This document shows positions 40,929 through 50,642 of a stretch of 64,000 nucleotides of DNA, piece by piece. The translations under genes and the position numbers were made by a program. The stretch comes from CAKZQX01 sp034435975 (GTDB taxonomy: Bacteria > Chloroflexota > Chloroflexia > Chloroflexales > Chloroflexaceae), in contig DAOTWD010000145.1 of the NCBI GenBank assembly GCA_034435975.1, positions 1 to 64,000 of the forward strand, read 5' to 3'. Position 1 is the first letter of the stretch, and each line of letters opens with the position of its first letter. The notes beneath the pieces were generated by a model. It was not told the origin of the DNA, searched no databases, and was given only the letters and a program-made list of their open reading frames with translations.

Positions 40929-41888
40929 CTAATCTCGGCGCATAAAGCGCAGCGCCGCTATTTGTTCCGCCAGCAACCCGAACATAAACACGATAATGCT
41001 GCCCACAAACAATCCCAGGGCAGAATTGGGGATGTATAAACCCCGCTCCGGCTCGAACACCAGCAGGTTCAACAGAAACGAGAGCGTCCCCAACCCGAAC
41101 ATGATCAGTGCCACCGGAAAATAGACCCGTAGCGGCGCGAAGAGCGAAATCATCCGCAAGATGATCAGCCCGAACTTGACACCGTTGCGGAAAAGCTTCT
41201 GCCCACTCCGGCCCCCACGCCGCCGTTGCCCGGTAATCGGTACGAACCCCACGCTATAACCGGCCTTTACCAGCGCCAGGGTGCTGGTCGTTGGATACGA
41301 ATAGTGATTGGGCAGCAGATGGATAAACTCCAGAATAACCTCGCGGCGAATGGCCCGGTAGCCGCTGGTCAGATCGCGCACTGGCATCTCCACCAGGTAG
41401 CCACCCAGCCAGTCCAACGCCCGGTTGCCTAGCCGCCGCATCAGCGTATCGCCCTGCGTGCCGGGCGACCGCGCTCCCACCACCATATCATAGCCTTGGG
41501 CCAGTTGACCAAGGAGCGCCGGAATATAGGCCGGATCCATCTGCCCATCGGCATCCATCAACAGCACTACCTCGCCCGTCGCGTTACGCAACCCCGTCTT
41601 GACCGCCGCGCCATTGCCCTTGTTTAACGGATGGCGCAGCACTCGCGCCCCGACGGATCGAGCCTGTTCCGCCGTATCATCGCTCGACGCATCATCAATA
41701 ACCAGCAACTCGGCATCAGGCAAATATTCACGCACCGCCTGGAGCGCCTGGGCAATGCCGTGCCCTTCATTATAGGCCGGAATCACCACACTGACCAGAA
41801 ATGGATACCTTGTATCAGGTTGATCAGCAACTATCGCCGGTGTTGACTGCGATGCATGCTGCGGAGGCAGACCAATCTCAGGGGACAT
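40929..41888 (-). CDS. Glycosyltransferase family 2, polyprenyl-phosphate sugar transferase type
   Basis: 319 aa. The GT2 catalytic domain has SVVIPAYNEG, LLVIDDASSDDT and the metal-binding LMDADGQMDP, followed by two C-terminal membrane helices (about 245-265 and 280-305). This layout matches dolichyl/undecaprenyl-phosphate mannose or glucose synthases, which load sugar onto lipid carriers for GT39-type enzymes. The two genes upstream encode such GT39-like proteins. Its ATG overlaps the preceding stop by 11 bp, so the genes are translationally coupled. Confidence 0.9.
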   Translation of the reverse strand: MSPEIGLPPQHASQSTPAIVADQPDTRYPFLVSVVIPAYNEGHGIAQALQAVREYLPDAELLVIDDASSDDTAEQARSVGARVLRHPLNKGNGAAVKTGLRNATGEVVLLMDADGQMDPAYIPALLGQLAQGYDMVVGARSPGTQGDTLMRRLGNRALDWLGGYLVEMPVRDLTSGYRAIRREVILEFIHLLPNHYSYPTTSTLALVKAGYSVGFVPITGQRRRGGRSGQKLFRNGVKFGLIILRMISLFAPLRVYFPVALIMFGLGTLSFLLNLLVFEPERGLYIPNSALGLFVGSIIVFMFGLLAEQIAALRFMRRD

Positions 41889-44265
41889 CAGGCGCTCCCG
41901 GTTTGACCTGCACCTCGCTGATCATAAGACTCAACGAACGCATATCATTATTTGACATATCCAACAGCACCGGAATAAAGGCCGGGGCATCCAGCATCAG
42001 TCGCAATTGTGCCTGTCCCGCCAGCACCGATGGCGTCAATATCTGGTATACCCGCCACGCACCCGATGTAACGGGGAAGGATAGCTGATGCCCAGACTCA
42101 AACCGCAAGCGCAGTGGGGTGGCCTCGATTGGCCCGCCAGCCATACGCAGGGCCACCAGGCTGTGATTGCCCAGCGGTGCCGGCAATGGCAGCACGATCT
42201 GGCCGTGGCGCAACAACCAGCGATAGGTAAGGCCCCGACCATCAGGCTGCGGCACCTGCTCACTTGCAGAAAAACCCTGGATATAGCCATAATCCTGATC
42301 ATTCCCCAGAACCAGGTGCGTAGTTGGCGGTGGTTGCAGCCACTTTAGCGCCAGATCCTGAATATTCTCACCACGCCAGCGCCCGGCAATCCGAAACAGC
42401 CTGGCTGCCTGCTCATGCTGGCCTTGCGCCCGGGCAATGGCAGCCCGGAGCAACATAGCCCGATTGGCAGTACTATTTCCAAGTACGGTCAATGCCTCAT
42501 CATACCGCGCCTGTGCCAGCAACGTTCGCGCCAGATCAATCCGACCATCAATCGAGCGTGGATCAGCCACGACCATGCGCTGCAACGCTTGTACCGCCGT
42601 GTCATAATCACCCTGCGTATAGGCCCGTGCGCCCGCGTGATAGTGCCACTCGCGCTGCAGACCACGTGCCAGCAGGCCTGGATAATCTCGATAGCTGATA
42701 AACAGAGCCACAAAGATTGTTACCAGCAGCATCGCCAGTGCGCCATGCCAGCGCTGCTGGCGCAGCATACGCAGCATCGACGCTGGATCGCTCACTGCCC
42801 AGGCTGCATAGAGCATCAGCACCAGCCAGATTGGCAGCAGATAGCGCGGCTCGACATGCAGCAACAGCACCGTCAGGATAGTATACCCTAGCCACCCCAG
42901 CAGCAACCAGCGGAATGCCCCCTCCCAGAGCGGGGCCGCCAGTGCCATCAGGCCCACCAGCGTAAACATCAGCCATAGCCCATCGCCCAGAAATCCCAGC
43001 AGCGACATCTCGCGCAGCGGGCGGGTGTAGAAGTTCTGCTTTACAAAATAATCTTCGACAAACTGCGCCTTCCAGATATGGCGAAAGTTCGGCCAGGCAT
43101 TCTGCACCAGACGCAACGGGTCTGCACTCAGGATCTGCTTCAGTTCGGCCATCGCAAATGCCTGACGATCGGCCTGGGGCACGCTTTGCAGTCGTGCCAC
43201 ATTCCGGCGGCGATCGGGCTGTAAATCGAGCCACAGGTTGGGCGGCCCCAGCGTATCAATCAGGATCAAGCGTTCATAGACCAGGTAGTTCCGTATCGTC
43301 CATGGCCCCACCACCACGACAAGCGCCACCAGAAAGGCCAGGCTGCGTTGTACACAACAGCACCACAGAACACGCTGGCGCACAAGCGCACCCAGGGGTT
43401 GAGCTGGAGCGTCGGGCCTGCGCCGCTGCTCGTCCAGCGTTTCGAGCAGCAACCACAATACGACAAACGCAGATGCATACAGCGCTGGCGAACGAGTCAG
43501 TGCCGTCAGGCCCAGCGTGGCCCCTGCCGCCGCCAGCCACGGCCAGCGCCGATCTGCTCGCCAGCACAGCAACAGCCACAGGTGCAGCAAGAGCAAGAAC
43601 GTAAACAGGCCTTCGCTGTAGGTATGGATCGGCAATTCGACCAGTGGAAACCAGATTGCCAGCAACAGCGCCAGAATCAGGCCCGCCCGTACGTTAAATA
43701 GACGGCGAGCGATGTCGTAACCGATCGGAATACATAGCAGAATTAAGACAATTTGGACACACCGAATCAGCGTCACACCCAGCGGCAAATTCCCCAGCGC
43801 CACACTCACACGCAACACGCCGGCAAACAGAAAAACATGCAAAGGCGGGCGAATCAGCCAGAAATCATCCATATACACGCCCGTAAGCGCAAAGCGTAAC
43901 GCTCGCTGATAATAGTCGCCATCGTCTGCGGTAGAGAAGCGGGGATCGATAGCATTCACACGCATAAACCACAACCGCAACGCCAGGCCCAGCAGCATAA
44001 GAGCCAGCACGAGGTATTTTGGAAGACTGAGCGGTATGAGGCGTGAGATAGACACGCTTTTTTTTAACGCAAAGGCGCAACGAGGCAAAGGCGCAGCGAG
44101 CGAGAAGCTTCTAAGCGCAAAGCGCAAAGCGCAAAACACACCTCTCTTCTGGTTCGCTGGACATGTTGATAGCTGGTTCCGCTTCATCACGTTGCCCATT
44201 GTTTCTGTACACCTCCTGTTCTTCGCTTTGCGCTTTCCGCTCAGACCGCTTTGCGTTTTGCGCAT
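41878..44265 (-). CDS. GT39/ArnT-like glycosyltransferase with TPR and C-terminal beta domain
   Basis: 795 aa. Multi-pass GT-C region (about 80-510) with loop motif DPRFSTADDGDYY, whose acidic pair is typical of lipid-linked-sugar-using transferases, and RPPLHVFLF. TPR-like repeats follow (HYHAGARAYTQGDYDTAVQALQRM onward, about 545-645), and the C-terminal part is beta-rich (about 660-790). It probably transfers sugar from a polyprenyl carrier outside the membrane. The start is the ATG sharing its A with the upstream stop (TGATG). The first 75 residues are encoded by GCAAAGC-type repeat DNA and look like an acquired N-terminal extension; translation could instead begin nearer the first helix. 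Confidence 0.84.
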   Translation of the reverse strand: MRKTQSGLSGKRKAKNRRCTETMGNVMKRNQLSTCPANQKRGVFCALRFALRSFSLAAPLPRCAFALKKSVSISRLIPLSLPKYLVLALMLLGLALRLWFMRVNAIDPRFSTADDGDYYQRALRFALTGVYMDDFWLIRPPLHVFLFAGVLRVSVALGNLPLGVTLIRCVQIVLILLCIPIGYDIARRLFNVRAGLILALLLAIWFPLVELPIHTYSEGLFTFLLLLHLWLLLCWRADRRWPWLAAAGATLGLTALTRSPALYASAFVVLWLLLETLDEQRRRPDAPAQPLGALVRQRVLWCCCVQRSLAFLVALVVVVGPWTIRNYLVYERLILIDTLGPPNLWLDLQPDRRRNVARLQSVPQADRQAFAMAELKQILSADPLRLVQNAWPNFRHIWKAQFVEDYFVKQNFYTRPLREMSLLGFLGDGLWLMFTLVGLMALAAPLWEGAFRWLLLGWLGYTILTVLLLHVEPRYLLPIWLVLMLYAAWAVSDPASMLRMLRQQRWHGALAMLLVTIFVALFISYRDYPGLLARGLQREWHYHAGARAYTQGDYDTAVQALQRMVVADPRSIDGRIDLARTLLAQARYDEALTVLGNSTANRAMLLRAAIARAQGQHEQAARLFRIAGRWRGENIQDLALKWLQPPPTTHLVLGNDQDYGYIQGFSASEQVPQPDGRGLTYRWLLRHGQIVLPLPAPLGNHSLVALRMAGGPIEATPLRLRFESGHQLSFPVTSGAWRVYQILTPSVLAGQAQLRLMLDAPAFIPVLLDMSNNDMRSLSLMISEVQVKPGAPDVP
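44040..44135. repeat. GCAAAGC-type repeats at the gene start
   Basis: AACGCAAAGGCGCAACGAGG, CAAAGGCGCAGCG and then AGCGCAAAGCGCAAAGCGCA. They encode the basic N-terminal extension of the GT39-like protein. A related TTTGCGCTTTCCGC block lies at about 44227. Confidence 0.75.
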
Positions 44266-46928
44266 CACTCACCCCTGGTCAAACGATACAAGCGATACGC
44301 ACCAGCGATACCGACTCGCGCCGCCTCCGGATCAGGGAGAGCAGGTGGGCCAGCCGCCTCGTACCAGAGCAGGTAGGCAATACCCTCGGTGCTGGCCTGT
44401 GCCAATGCAGCTTGATCGTCCGACACATCCGGCCAGGGTGCGACACGGTGCGCCAGCGCCGAATATTTCGCCAGCGGCACATTCGCGGGCACCCGTACCA
44501 GCAGTTGCTCGCCCGGTTGCAACGTCTGTAACACCAACTGTACCACAGCTACCTCATCAGCCGGTTGCTGTTGCAGCACATAGCGCGTGCCAATCCCAAA
44601 TCCACCCCATAAAACCAGCGTCAACAGCATACCCACCAGCCATAGAGAGGATGCGAATTCGCCTCTTTGCACCCGTGCCTCGTCGCCTCCGCACGCCTTC
44701 GCCGCCGCGCCTCCGCCCTCCCGCGCCTCGTCGCCTCCGCGCCTCGTCGCCTCCGTACCTCGTCGCCTCCGCGCCGCTTGGTTGACCTCCAACTTCGTCA
44801 CCAGCCAGCAGAGCAGAGCCACCGCCGCTGTCGCATAGATCGGTGCCAACGGTAGAAAAAAGCGCGGCAGGATGAAGGCTATGCTTACCGCCAGCACATA
44901 CAACGCACTAAAACTCAGCAGGCCCGCCTGAGCAAGTATGGAATCGTCAACTGCTGGCGCTGCATCAGCCAGCCCCTGGCTGCGATGCACGGCATAGAGC
45001 CGCTGTCCAGCACACACCAGTTGCCACAACCACAGCAGCAATCCCGTCACTGCCAGCCAGTTCGCCGGCCAGCCGAGCAAGCGCAGTTGCAACGCCCGCC
45101 CCGTCTCGCTCGTATCCTCAGCACCACTCCCGACAAACGCCTGCACATTCGTCCACCAGTTGTGCAGAAAGCGCGGTGGATCACGCAGCATAACGTCAAT
45201 TAATTCGATGCTATCAGGTACCTCGTGCCAGCGGCCCCAGTCAATATTTCCATAGACCGCCAGCCATACATTCTTGGCCTGCTGATTGTACAGCGGCTGT
45301 CCGGTCTGCATCATATTGACCACCAGTTGTGGCAACGCAGCCAGCATAAAACCGATGGCAAAGATCCCACCCCGCACCAGAAAGAACCGCCAGCGCTGCC
45401 ACAAAGCGGAATCACTGGCCGCTAGCGTCCAGCTTACCAGCGCCCAGGACAACAAACCCCACGGCAACAGCAGCAATCCCAGATGACGCACCAGAAAGGC
45501 ACATCCTGCGACCAATCCAGCGACAAAGAACAGCACGGTGCTGAACGAGCGTGCTTGCAGATGAGTACTGCGGGTCTGCGCCAGCAACAGCAACAGCAGC
45601 GCCAGGCCAGTCAAGGCCGCAAACGGCATATCGGTACCCACATACAGCCCATACTGTACCACCAGCGGACTGAGTGCCAGCAGCAAGAGTGCCAGCACCC
45701 CACCCAGCCGCTGATACTGCCGCACCTGCAGCGGTACCCACTGCGCCAGCAGGATGCGTGTCAAGCTGTAGCCCACCAGCAGAAACAACGCCCCACTCAG
45801 CGCCGCCACCATCCGCGCTGCCAGAAACGCATTCCCTGCCGTTAACGGACGCACCAGCCACAACAGGAACGGGTAGCCCAGATTGTAAAAACCATCGGCC
45901 TGAAATACACCATCCAGCGCCTCGGCACGGATGGCAAACACACGGAAATCTTTCTCTACCCCTGGCACCGAGAGGGTCAGATGATCCTGCGCCGACCAGA
46001 GTATTGCGCCTGTCCATATCCCCATTATCGCCAGCGCCAGGCTATCGAGGAGCAGTGGACGCCGCAGACACAACGTCGGGGCATAGCGTAGTACCAGCAA
46101 CGCCGCCAGACCGAGGTTGATCACTGGTAGCAACCAGCGCAATGGATAGGGGTACCACGGCGGTTGTAACCGATAGCATACGAGAAACAACACCCCGGCA
46201 GCAATGCAGAGCATGCCCGCCCAGGAGTACAGACGGCGCGACTGGCCAGGTGCTCCTGGCATGCGACCAGTGAGCCACTGCCCCAACAGACCAGCAAACA
46301 GTGCCCCATAGAGTACCTGTGATGGATACGGAGTAATGAAACCATGCGAACCGGGAGAGACGCTATAGACGGCCTGATCAAGCAACACACCCACCACACG
46401 TGCATCACCCGCAGATGAGGTCGTTTCGGAGCGCAGTTCAATAAACAGATCGCTGGCCTTGAACAGACCACGTGTGATAGCAAAGGTATGCTCTTCCCAA
46501 TCACCCGTCGTCTGCAACGTTCCCAGCGTATCGCGTCCATTGAGCAACACCGTGATCTGCGGTGGTCGGGCATCAGATTCAGCGGGACGCCACCCGCGCA
46601 GGCGCAACGTCACCTGTCCAGGCAAACCTGCCTGGGGAAACAGCAGGAACGAACGATCACGGCTCCATCGCGCACGACCGTTCGAGCCGACGAGATAGGG
46701 ACGGGGAACTGACCGACCGGCTGTGTCTTCAGCATCATGAAAGCCGCGTACATACGCCGCATCGTAGCCACCAATATCAACCACATGCCGCGCGGGAACC
46801 TGGTACAGCAGGATAATGCCCAGCGCTCCCAGCGCCATCATCAGTAGCACCAACCACCGACTGTGGACATTGGCCGGCAATCGGTGGCCGGCAGTCAGCA
46901 GTCGGTGGTCAGCAGCATCAGCGCCCAC
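44265..46928 (-). CDS. GT39-like membrane glycosyltransferase with extracytoplasmic beta domain
   Basis: 887 aa from a GTG just after the upstream stop. A longer frame would begin at 47018 and overlap that gene by 89 bp. After the first helix comes a beta-sandwich region (about 50-180: FHDAEDTAGRSVPRPYLVG, QVTLRLRGWRP, ITVLLNGRDTLG) like carbohydrate-binding modules. The multi-pass GT-C domain follows, and its loop reads VPGVEKDFRVFAIRAEALDGV. A loop near the C-terminus (RRRGTEATRRGGDEARE...) is repeat-encoded. It probably acts on lipid-linked sugars at the outer membrane face. Stop overlaps the next ATG. Confidence 0.8.
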   Translation of the reverse strand: MGADAADHRLLTAGHRLPANVHSRWLVLLMMALGALGIILLYQVPARHVVDIGGYDAAYVRGFHDAEDTAGRSVPRPYLVGSNGRARWSRDRSFLLFPQAGLPGQVTLRLRGWRPAESDARPPQITVLLNGRDTLGTLQTTGDWEEHTFAITRGLFKASDLFIELRSETTSSAGDARVVGVLLDQAVYSVSPGSHGFITPYPSQVLYGALFAGLLGQWLTGRMPGAPGQSRRLYSWAGMLCIAAGVLFLVCYRLQPPWYPYPLRWLLPVINLGLAALLVLRYAPTLCLRRPLLLDSLALAIMGIWTGAILWSAQDHLTLSVPGVEKDFRVFAIRAEALDGVFQADGFYNLGYPFLLWLVRPLTAGNAFLAARMVAALSGALFLLVGYSLTRILLAQWVPLQVRQYQRLGGVLALLLLALSPLVVQYGLYVGTDMPFAALTGLALLLLLLAQTRSTHLQARSFSTVLFFVAGLVAGCAFLVRHLGLLLLPWGLLSWALVSWTLAASDSALWQRWRFFLVRGGIFAIGFMLAALPQLVVNMMQTGQPLYNQQAKNVWLAVYGNIDWGRWHEVPDSIELIDVMLRDPPRFLHNWWTNVQAFVGSGAEDTSETGRALQLRLLGWPANWLAVTGLLLWLWQLVCAGQRLYAVHRSQGLADAAPAVDDSILAQAGLLSFSALYVLAVSIAFILPRFFLPLAPIYATAAVALLCWLVTKLEVNQAARRRRGTEATRRGGDEAREGGGAAAKACGGDEARVQRGEFASSLWLVGMLLTLVLWGGFGIGTRYVLQQQPADEVAVVQLVLQTLQPGEQLLVRVPANVPLAKYSALAHRVAPWPDVSDDQAALAQASTEGIAYLLWYEAAGPPALPDPEAARVGIAGAYRLYRLTRGE
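44645..44780. repeat. In-frame repeat insert in the second glycan locus
   Basis: Repeats of CGCCTCGTCGCCTCCG with a CGCCTCCGCCCTCCCG centre, the same octamer class as in the first 10.5 kb. It encodes about 37 residues of an Arg/Gly/Glu-rich loop before the last helices of the GT39-like protein. Confidence 0.8.
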
Positions 46929-46929
46929 A

Positions 46930-48066
46930 CTATGATCCTGGCGTTGGATCTTCAACCGGAACGTCGCCAGATGGCGGTGAGAGCAACGCCCGATTGACCC
47001 AGCCGCTGTTGGTACCATCGGGATTGTTGATCACCGAGTCCGAGGAGCGCGGCCCCAGGCGCACCCGATACCATTGAGAGTCGGGGGTACGCGCCAGAAA
47101 CACCACCTGATCGTTCTGACTGAGGGTTCCTATCGGGTGATTATTGACGTTGGGTGCCGGTCGCACATTTGCCGCTTGTAAGACGGTGCCAATCACCTCG
47201 TCGGCACCGGTGGCTACCTGCAGGTCGGTATCGGTCGCAGCGGCATTTCGATCATCCAACCCATCACCGTCAGACATCGATGGCTCAGGAACATCTGTTT
47301 TTGGCAGCGGATCTGCAACCTCAACAAGCGCGTCATGCACCTGCGTTTCAGTTGGCACACTCATGCTAATCCGATCCAGTTCATCACGCAGAGTGGTGAT
47401 CACGCTAAAGGCCAGCACCAGCGACAAGATCATTAATACACTGGTTAGCGCTGTTTTCATCAATTCCAGGCTCTGGCCCCAGACACTCCGGGTTCGCATC
47501 TGCTCCAGCGCACTCTGGGCAGACTCGGCCACCGACTCACCCCAACTGGTCTTGCCTTGATCGACGCGGGCCACACGACGCAACTCTATCAACGCCCGAA
47601 AATCACCAATATGCGCCAGCGCCTGCACCGCACTCCAGCGCACATTGCTGTTTGGATGCTGCAAGGCCTGAATCAACGCCCCGGTCGCACGACCACTGCC
47701 AATGCGTCCCATCGCCTCTGCTGCACGATAGGCACCCAGCCAGGGATAGATCGGGTTCAGCGCCTCGCTCAGAATCGGCAGAGCAGCCGTTTTCAGCGCT
47801 ACCAGTTCCTCGAACGCACGATGATGATCGGGATGATGCGGGTCGCCTAGCGCATCAATTAACCCAATCAGTTGTTCACGTGAAGGCGTGGCAAGGCTGC
47901 GTGTGGTTGTGGAATGCGAACGCTGACGTGACGACGGAAGTCGGCGTGGTGGGTTCCGGGTATGTCCAATCATTGCCCCTACTTCTGTGACGGCATCTTC
48001 ATCATTGAGTGGCAGCAGATCTTGCTCATCATCTGCATGCAAGTTTTTCTTTTTATTAAACGTCAT
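46930..48066 (-). CDS. HEAT-repeat protein with TM helix and SH3-like domain
   Basis: 378 aa. Cytoplasmic HEAT-like repeats cover about 65-195 (LGAYRAAEAMGRIGSGRATGALIQAL, VRWSAVQALAHIGD). One membrane helix at about 205-228 (ALTSVLMILSLVLAFSVITTL), an acidic linker, and a C-terminal bacterial SH3-like domain (about 280-360: ANVRPAPNVNNHPIGTLSQN, WYRVRL, GWVNRALL) follow. The topology would place a protein-binding scaffold inside and a wall- or glycan-binding module outside. First gene of the glycan run and immediately next to the GT39-like gene, suggesting a scaffold or regulator for it (inference). The enzymatic role, if any, is unknown. Confidence 0.82.
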   Translation of the reverse strand: MTFNKKKNLHADDEQDLLPLNDEDAVTEVGAMIGHTRNPPRRLPSSRQRSHSTTTRSLATPSREQLIGLIDALGDPHHPDHHRAFEELVALKTAALPILSEALNPIYPWLGAYRAAEAMGRIGSGRATGALIQALQHPNSNVRWSAVQALAHIGDFRALIELRRVARVDQGKTSWGESVAESAQSALEQMRTRSVWGQSLELMKTALTSVLMILSLVLAFSVITTLRDELDRISMSVPTETQVHDALVEVADPLPKTDVPEPSMSDGDGLDDRNAAATDTDLQVATGADEVIGTVLQAANVRPAPNVNNHPIGTLSQNDQVVFLARTPDSQWYRVRLGPRSSDSVINNPDGTNSGWVNRALLSPPSGDVPVEDPTPGS

Positions 48067-48212
48067 AATATCGATTACAGGTTACGAGTTCTCCAGAGAG
48101 ACGACAAAGCACGAAAGCGATAGAGACGAACTGACGGCCTGTCCTGATGTGTCGCGCATCTCATACCACTGTATCGCTGCGCCTCAACCTGTAGCCTCCC
48201 CAACCAAATGTC

Positions 48213-49445
48213 TCATGCCTCACATCTCACACCTGACAATCCTTCGTACCACTCACAATAATGCTGTACAATCATATCAAGCACGGCTCCGGCCATCTGC
48301 TGCTTGGGTTGCCGTGGCAGTTGCACCACCATGCCCTGGGCATCAAGGACTGTCACCGCAATCTCTGGCTGACCAATACTGGCAACCGCATCGTTCGCAA
48401 TAATCATCTGCAATCCCTTGCGTGCCATTTTCGCCGTAGCATTTGCCAGCAAATCCTGTGTCTCGGCTGCAAAACCGACCTTGAATACATCCTGGCGGTG
48501 GGCCAGGGTACCCAGAATGTCAGGATTAGGAATGAGCTGCAAGGTCAGACCAGTATCGCCACTCTTTTTTATCTTCTGCTCCACCACCTGGGCCGGACGA
48601 TAATCGGCCACAGCTGCATTCATAATCAAGATCGCGGCATCGGTACAGGCAGCATGAACCGCATCATGCATCTCCAGCGCGGTCTCAACCTGGATCAGCC
48701 GCACTGCAGCCAGTGGTTGCAGCGCAGTCGGGCCGCTAATTAACGTCACATCGGCCCCATAATCGCGTGCAACGGACGCCAGCGCATAGCCCATGACGCC
48801 CGATGAACGATTGCCCACATAGCGCACCGGATCGATTGCCTCGTGGGTACCGCCCGCGGTGATCACCACATGGTGTCCGCGTAATGGGCCTGTATGCCGT
48901 CCAAGCAACGCCCGCAATTCACCCTCAATAACTGCCACAGCAGGCAAACGCCCCTTACCAATCATTGGCTCGGCCATGCGCCCCTCATCAGGCTCAAGCA
49001 GCGTAAATCCCCGCTGGCACAGGGCAGCGATGTTTGCCTGTGTCACCGCCGCCGCATACATATTCGGATTCATAGCCGGCACACACAGCACGGGAGCCGT
49101 CGTCACCAGCACCGTCGTTGTCAGCAAATCGTCGCATATTCCGGCGGCCAGTCGTGCCAACGTATTGGCTGTTGCAGGCGCAATAACAATGGCATCTGCG
49201 CTGACACCGAGCGACACATGCCCAACCACACCATCCTCTGGTAACGCCCACATATCGGTTAATACCGAGCGCCCGGTCAACGCTTGAAAGGTCGCAGTAC
49301 CAACAAACCGTTCAGCGGCTTCAGTCAGTATCACATCGACGACCGCGCCTTCCAGCGTCAGGTTCCGCGCCAGTTCAGCCGCCTTATAGGCCGCAATACT
49401 GCCACAGACACCCAGGATGATATGTTTGCCCTCCAGAATATTCAT
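48213..49445 (-). CDS. coaBC: Bifunctional phosphopantothenoylcysteine decarboxylase/synthase
   Basis: 410 aa, full length. The N-terminal CoaC flavoprotein domain has GSIAAYKAAEL, the catalytic His of HVSL and the PAMNPNMY substrate clamp. The C-terminal CoaB domain (from about 190) has ITAGGTHEAIDPVRYVGNRS, MNAAVADYRP and KIKK. Together they turn 4'-phosphopantothenate and cysteine into 4'-phosphopantetheine for coenzyme A. Cytoplasmic housekeeping enzyme. Confidence 0.96.
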   Translation of the reverse strand: MNILEGKHIILGVCGSIAAYKAAELARNLTLEGAVVDVILTEAAERFVGTATFQALTGRSVLTDMWALPEDGVVGHVSLGVSADAIVIAPATANTLARLAAGICDDLLTTTVLVTTAPVLCVPAMNPNMYAAAVTQANIAALCQRGFTLLEPDEGRMAEPMIGKGRLPAVAVIEGELRALLGRHTGPLRGHHVVITAGGTHEAIDPVRYVGNRSSGVMGYALASVARDYGADVTLISGPTALQPLAAVRLIQVETALEMHDAVHAACTDAAILIMNAAVADYRPAQVVEQKIKKSGDTGLTLQLIPNPDILGTLAHRQDVFKVGFAAETQDLLANATAKMARKGLQMIIANDAVASIGQPEIAVTVLDAQGMVVQLPRQPKQQMAGAVLDMIVQHYCEWYEGLSGVRCEA

Positions 49446-49774
49446 AATAATATGGTGGTTACTGGCTTCTAAGAGTGGCAGTTAGCATGCAACCGACCTC
49501 CACGTGTACATTCATCTGCTGGTCATAGCGACATAATGAATAGGCACTGGCAATTGTAGCATCAGGATTCATCCACGTCAATCACACTGTACCAGGCACA
49601 GTTTATATCAATCCGATACAGAATCTATCCGCAAAACCCGGGCCAGGTGTCAATGCACTGTGTTGGCACCTGACTCGAACGAACTGATTGGGACACTTTG
49701 TACCCGGATCTGTCCTGGATATAGCATGTGTTTCCACCCTACTACAGCAACCTGAATCGACATCAGGCCGATGG
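49446..49774. other. Intergenic region between coaBC and dodecin
   Basis: No gene seen. A modest hairpin, CAGGTGTCAA (49644-49653) with TTGGCACCTG (49663-49672), lies downstream of the dodecin gene and could be a weak terminator. Confidence 0.4.
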
Positions 49775-49984
49775 TCAATCTTCCATAGTAAACCCGATCT
49801 TGAGCGTCACCTGCCAGTAGGCCAATTCTTCTTGATCAATCTGGCCACGTGTCTCAACCACTTGAAACCAGCGCATATTTTTGACCGTTTTTCGCGCTCT
49901 GGCAATTGCATTCCGCACTGCATCGTCACTGCTTATTTTTGAAGACCCGACGACTTCGATCAACCGGTAGACATGCTCGGCCAT
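49775..49984 (-). CDS. Dodecin, flavin-binding protein
   Basis: 69 aa, typical dodecin length. It forms a hollow dodecamer that stores or buffers flavins. W39 (MRWFQVVETRG) stacks on the flavin and Q58 (YWQVTLKIGF) contacts it; both are present. The ATG follows AAGAGGAGG at good spacing. Cytoplasmic, monocistronic. Confidence 0.95.
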   Translation of the reverse strand: MAEHVYRLIEVVGSSKISSDDAVRNAIARARKTVKNMRWFQVVETRGQIDQEELAYWQVTLKIGFTMED

Positions 49985-50149
49985 TGCGTACCTCCTCTTG
50001 TTGATGCTACAAACCCTGGGCCATAGACCATAAACGCCCGATCTGGTAGCGGTACACTCTGCCGCTCAAATCGGACGTTACACTCACACCATGCTGTTGA
50101 ATTACAACCATTAGAATGAGTATCACTCTATAACATAGGCATCATCATG

Positions 50150-50374
50150 CTACACAACACCTGTCTTCTTGGCATCAAAGAGGAGTATATACCCACAGTT
50201 CTGGCACACAAGCTGAACCATCGGTGCAATAACACCACTGAGGCCACTGCTATCAATCACCTCGCCAGTATCCCAATTCGTCTTCCCACACACCACACAT
50301 GGCATTGGAAACTGCGGAAGCTGCGTGGTGAGCCACGTTTGAAACTTTTGCTTGTGAATATTCCCCATCGGCAT
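50150..50374 (-). CDS. Small zinc-ribbon protein
   Basis: 74 aa with two CxxC knuckles, C26-x-x-C29 (CVVCG) and C57-x-x-C60 (CQNCG), about 27 residues apart, predicted to bind one zinc ion. The ATG has AGGAG upstream. No further family recognised; such isolated zinc ribbons often bind nucleic acid or larger complexes. It lies 100 bp downstream of the tRNA-Asn gene on the same strand. Confidence 0.75.
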   Translation of the reverse strand: MPMGNIHKQKFQTWLTTQLPQFPMPCVVCGKTNWDTGEVIDSSGLSGVIAPMVQLVCQNCGYILLFDAKKTGVV

Positions 50375-50475
50375 GATCTACTCCTGGCCTGTACTCGAAA
50401 AAACCAGTAACAAGGCATCTTGCCCAGCCACAAAGCACTCGTTACTGGTTGTAGATCTCCTGTTGCCAGGTACAG

Positions 50476-50550
50476 TGGCTCCCCGACCTGGATTCGAACC
50501 AGGAACCTACTGATTAACAGTCAGCCGCTCTACCGTTGAGCTATCGGGGA
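50476..50550 (-). tRNA. tRNA-Asn (GTT)
   Basis: Complete cloverleaf on the minus strand. Acceptor arm TCCCCGA/TCGGGGA, D arm TAGCTCAACGGTAGAGC, anticodon loop CTGTTAA with anticodon GTT, T arm CCTGGTTCGAATCCAGG. The 3' CCA is encoded after the discriminator G. Confidence 0.97.
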
Positions 50551-50642
50551 AGGATATTGAAGATTGACTAGAGTATACCATACCCTGGTGTACAGTGCAA
50601 GAATGGGGTGGTGGACGCTGCACCGGCGACCAGACGCCATGC

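Noticed and set aside
44036..44785. 249-codon plus-strand frame opposite the GT39-like genes
   Set aside because: Composed largely of repeat-encoded Pro/Arg/Ser; the minus strand has conserved glycosyltransferase motifs and coupled stop/start overlap.
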